Positions 63,247 through 64,000 of a stretch of DNA of 64,000 nucleotides are shown piece after piece. The stretch is taken from positions 248,001 to 312,000 of the forward strand of contig NZ_CP045851.1 of assembly GCF_009650215.1 (NCBI RefSeq). Direction: 5' to 3'. Source of the stretch: Actinomarinicola tropica (GTDB taxonomy: Bacteria > Actinomycetota > Acidimicrobiia > Acidimicrobiales > SKKL01). Position 1 is the stretch's first letter; each line of letters starts with the position of its first letter. A model generated the notes under the pieces. The model was not told the DNA's origin, did no database searches, and was given only the letters and a program-made list of their open reading frames with translations. The position numbers were made by a program, and so were the translations under genes.

Positions 63247-64000
63247 CTACTCCTCCAGCCAGACCTCCGACCAGTAGACGGTGGAGTTCATGACGCCGTC
63301 GCCCTGGACGTCGCCGGGGATGGTCCAACCGGCGAGGTTGCGGACGGCGTTGTCGGCGTAGAGCGCCGTCGCGGTGCCCGCGGTCCAGGTGTTCGGGATC
63401 TGCTCGGTGAACTCCATCATGATCGACTCCACGGCGGCGTACCGCTCCTCGAACTCGGTCGAGGTGGCCAGGACGTTGAGCTGCTCCTGGACGTTGTCGC
63501 TCGTGTAGTTGGTGAAGTTCGTCGGCTCCGACTCCCACGGGCCGAAGGCGGCCTCGAGGGTGATGTACGGGTCCTCGTTGGCACCCATGCGCCAGATGTT
63601 GATCATGTAGTTGCCGCTGAACGGCGGATCGGCGTCGGCGCCGATCGCGTTCTGGATGTGCTCGGCCTGCTCGACCGAGTTGAGCGTGACGTCGATGCCG
63701 ACCGCACGCCACATCGACTCGTAGCCCTGCGAGGTGAGGATCAGGGACGGGTCCGGCGGGGTGTTGAACTCGACCGAGACGGGCTCGCCCACGGCCTTGC
63801 CGTCGGAGCGGTTCGGGTCGTTGATGTACTCGTTCAGCAGCTCTTGGGCCCGCTCCGGGTCGTGCTGCGGCCAGGCGTCGGCGACCTCCTGGGAGAACCA
63901 GGGGGAGTCGGGGCTGAAGTACTGGGTCTGCGGCGGGGTGATGCCGGTGCCGCCCAGGATCTCGATGAGGTCCTCCTGGATGATGGCGTGGGCCATGGCC
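63247..64000 (-). CDS. Extracellular solute-binding protein, family 5 (C-terminal part)
   Basis: Only the last 251 codons or so are in the window; the gene continues beyond 64000. The visible part has AMAHAIIQEDLIEILGGTGI, FSQEVADAWPQHDPERAQELL and GYESMWRAVGIDVTLNSVEQ, as in the C-terminal lobe of peptide/nickel/oligosaccharide-binding proteins. It is the likely ligand-binding partner of the two permeases downstream. The signal peptide and ligand-binding N-lobe are not visible, so the ligand is unknown. Confidence 0.88.
   Translation of the reverse strand, partial: AMAHAIIQEDLIEILGGTGITPPQTQYFSPDSPWFSQEVADAWPQHDPERAQELLNEYINDPNRSDGKAVGEPVSVEFNTPPDPSLILTSQGYESMWRAVGIDVTLNSVEQAEHIQNAIGADADPPFSGNYMINIWRMGANEDPYITLEAAFGPWESEPTNFTNYTSDNVQEQLNVLATSTEFEERYAAVESIMMEFTEQIPNTWTAGTATALYADNAVRNLAGWTIPGDVQGDGVMNSTVYWSEVWLEE

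Overview
The window is a very GC-rich stretch of bacterial chromosome, almost certainly from an actinobacterium. Evidence seen in the sequence: the order trnW-secE-nusG-rplK-rplA-rplJ-rplL-rpoB-rpoC-rpsL-rpsG-fusA-tuf-rpsJ, an actinobacterial-type charged coiled-coil insert in RpoC, frequent GTG starts with 4-bp GTGA/ATGA overlaps, and signs of leaderless transcription. I infer a deep-branching lineage such as Acidimicrobiia from the unusual giant GlmS, the split of rpsJ from rplC and the long acidic tails on several ribosomal proteins; 16S or genome-wide data would be needed to settle this.

Layout. 1-243 is the tail of an unidentified membrane-anchored protein. 313-385 is tRNA-Trp. 456-17036 holds translocation, antitermination, ribosomal-stalk, RNA-polymerase and str-operon genes, ending in a strong hairpin after rpsJ. 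17134-27475 is a block of unrelated accessory genes placed where rplC would normally follow rpsJ: a VOC protein, a truncated esterase, two paralogous uridine-kinase-like ATPases around a tandem GNAT, MOSC, a pentapeptide-repeat protein, MmgE/PrpD, a membrane diguanylate cyclase, a SnoaL-like protein and cytochrome bd, with cydA carrying a +1 frameshift. 27785-37119 is the S10-spc ribosomal superoperon. 37198-43246 is secY-adk-map then infA-rpmJ-rpsM-rpsK-rpsD-rpoA-rplQ. 43268-45146 is truA, rplM and rpsI. 45202-57795 is amino-sugar and wall-precursor synthesis and housekeeping (glmM, giant glmS, acpS, CbiX-like, nnr, CBS, alr, a P1-family peptidase) running into the t6A cluster tsaE-tsaB-rimI-tsaD. 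58114-60044 is groES-groEL behind two CIRCE-like operators. The end holds a small ORF, a CoA-pyrophosphatase-type Nudix protein and, on the minus strand, a peptide ABC transporter (binding protein, two permeases) that runs off the right edge.

How it fits together. Most genes serve ribosome assembly, transcription and protein export or quality control, in tightly packed operons with stop/start overlaps that suggest translational coupling. Promoter-like sites (-35 TTGnnn, -10 TAnnnT, 16-18 bp apart) precede rpoB (two), rpsL, rplC, infA, rplM and groES, dividing the cluster into separate transcription units. GC-rich hairpins follow rplL, rpoC, rpsJ and groEL and lie between the convergent Nudix and dppC-like genes.

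Most unusual points: infA has no ATG/GTG/TTG start and appears to begin at ATA behind a strong Shine-Dalgarno; map seems to begin at CTG; GlmS is 1147 residues, about twice the usual size, with large inserts and a roughly 300-residue C-terminal extension; tuf has codon choice unlike its neighbours; a composite palindromic repeat occurs in two distant intergenic regions; and a 15-codon leader ORF with a leaderless-type promoter overlaps tsaE. I found no CRISPR array, insertion sequence, phage gene or recognisable defence system.
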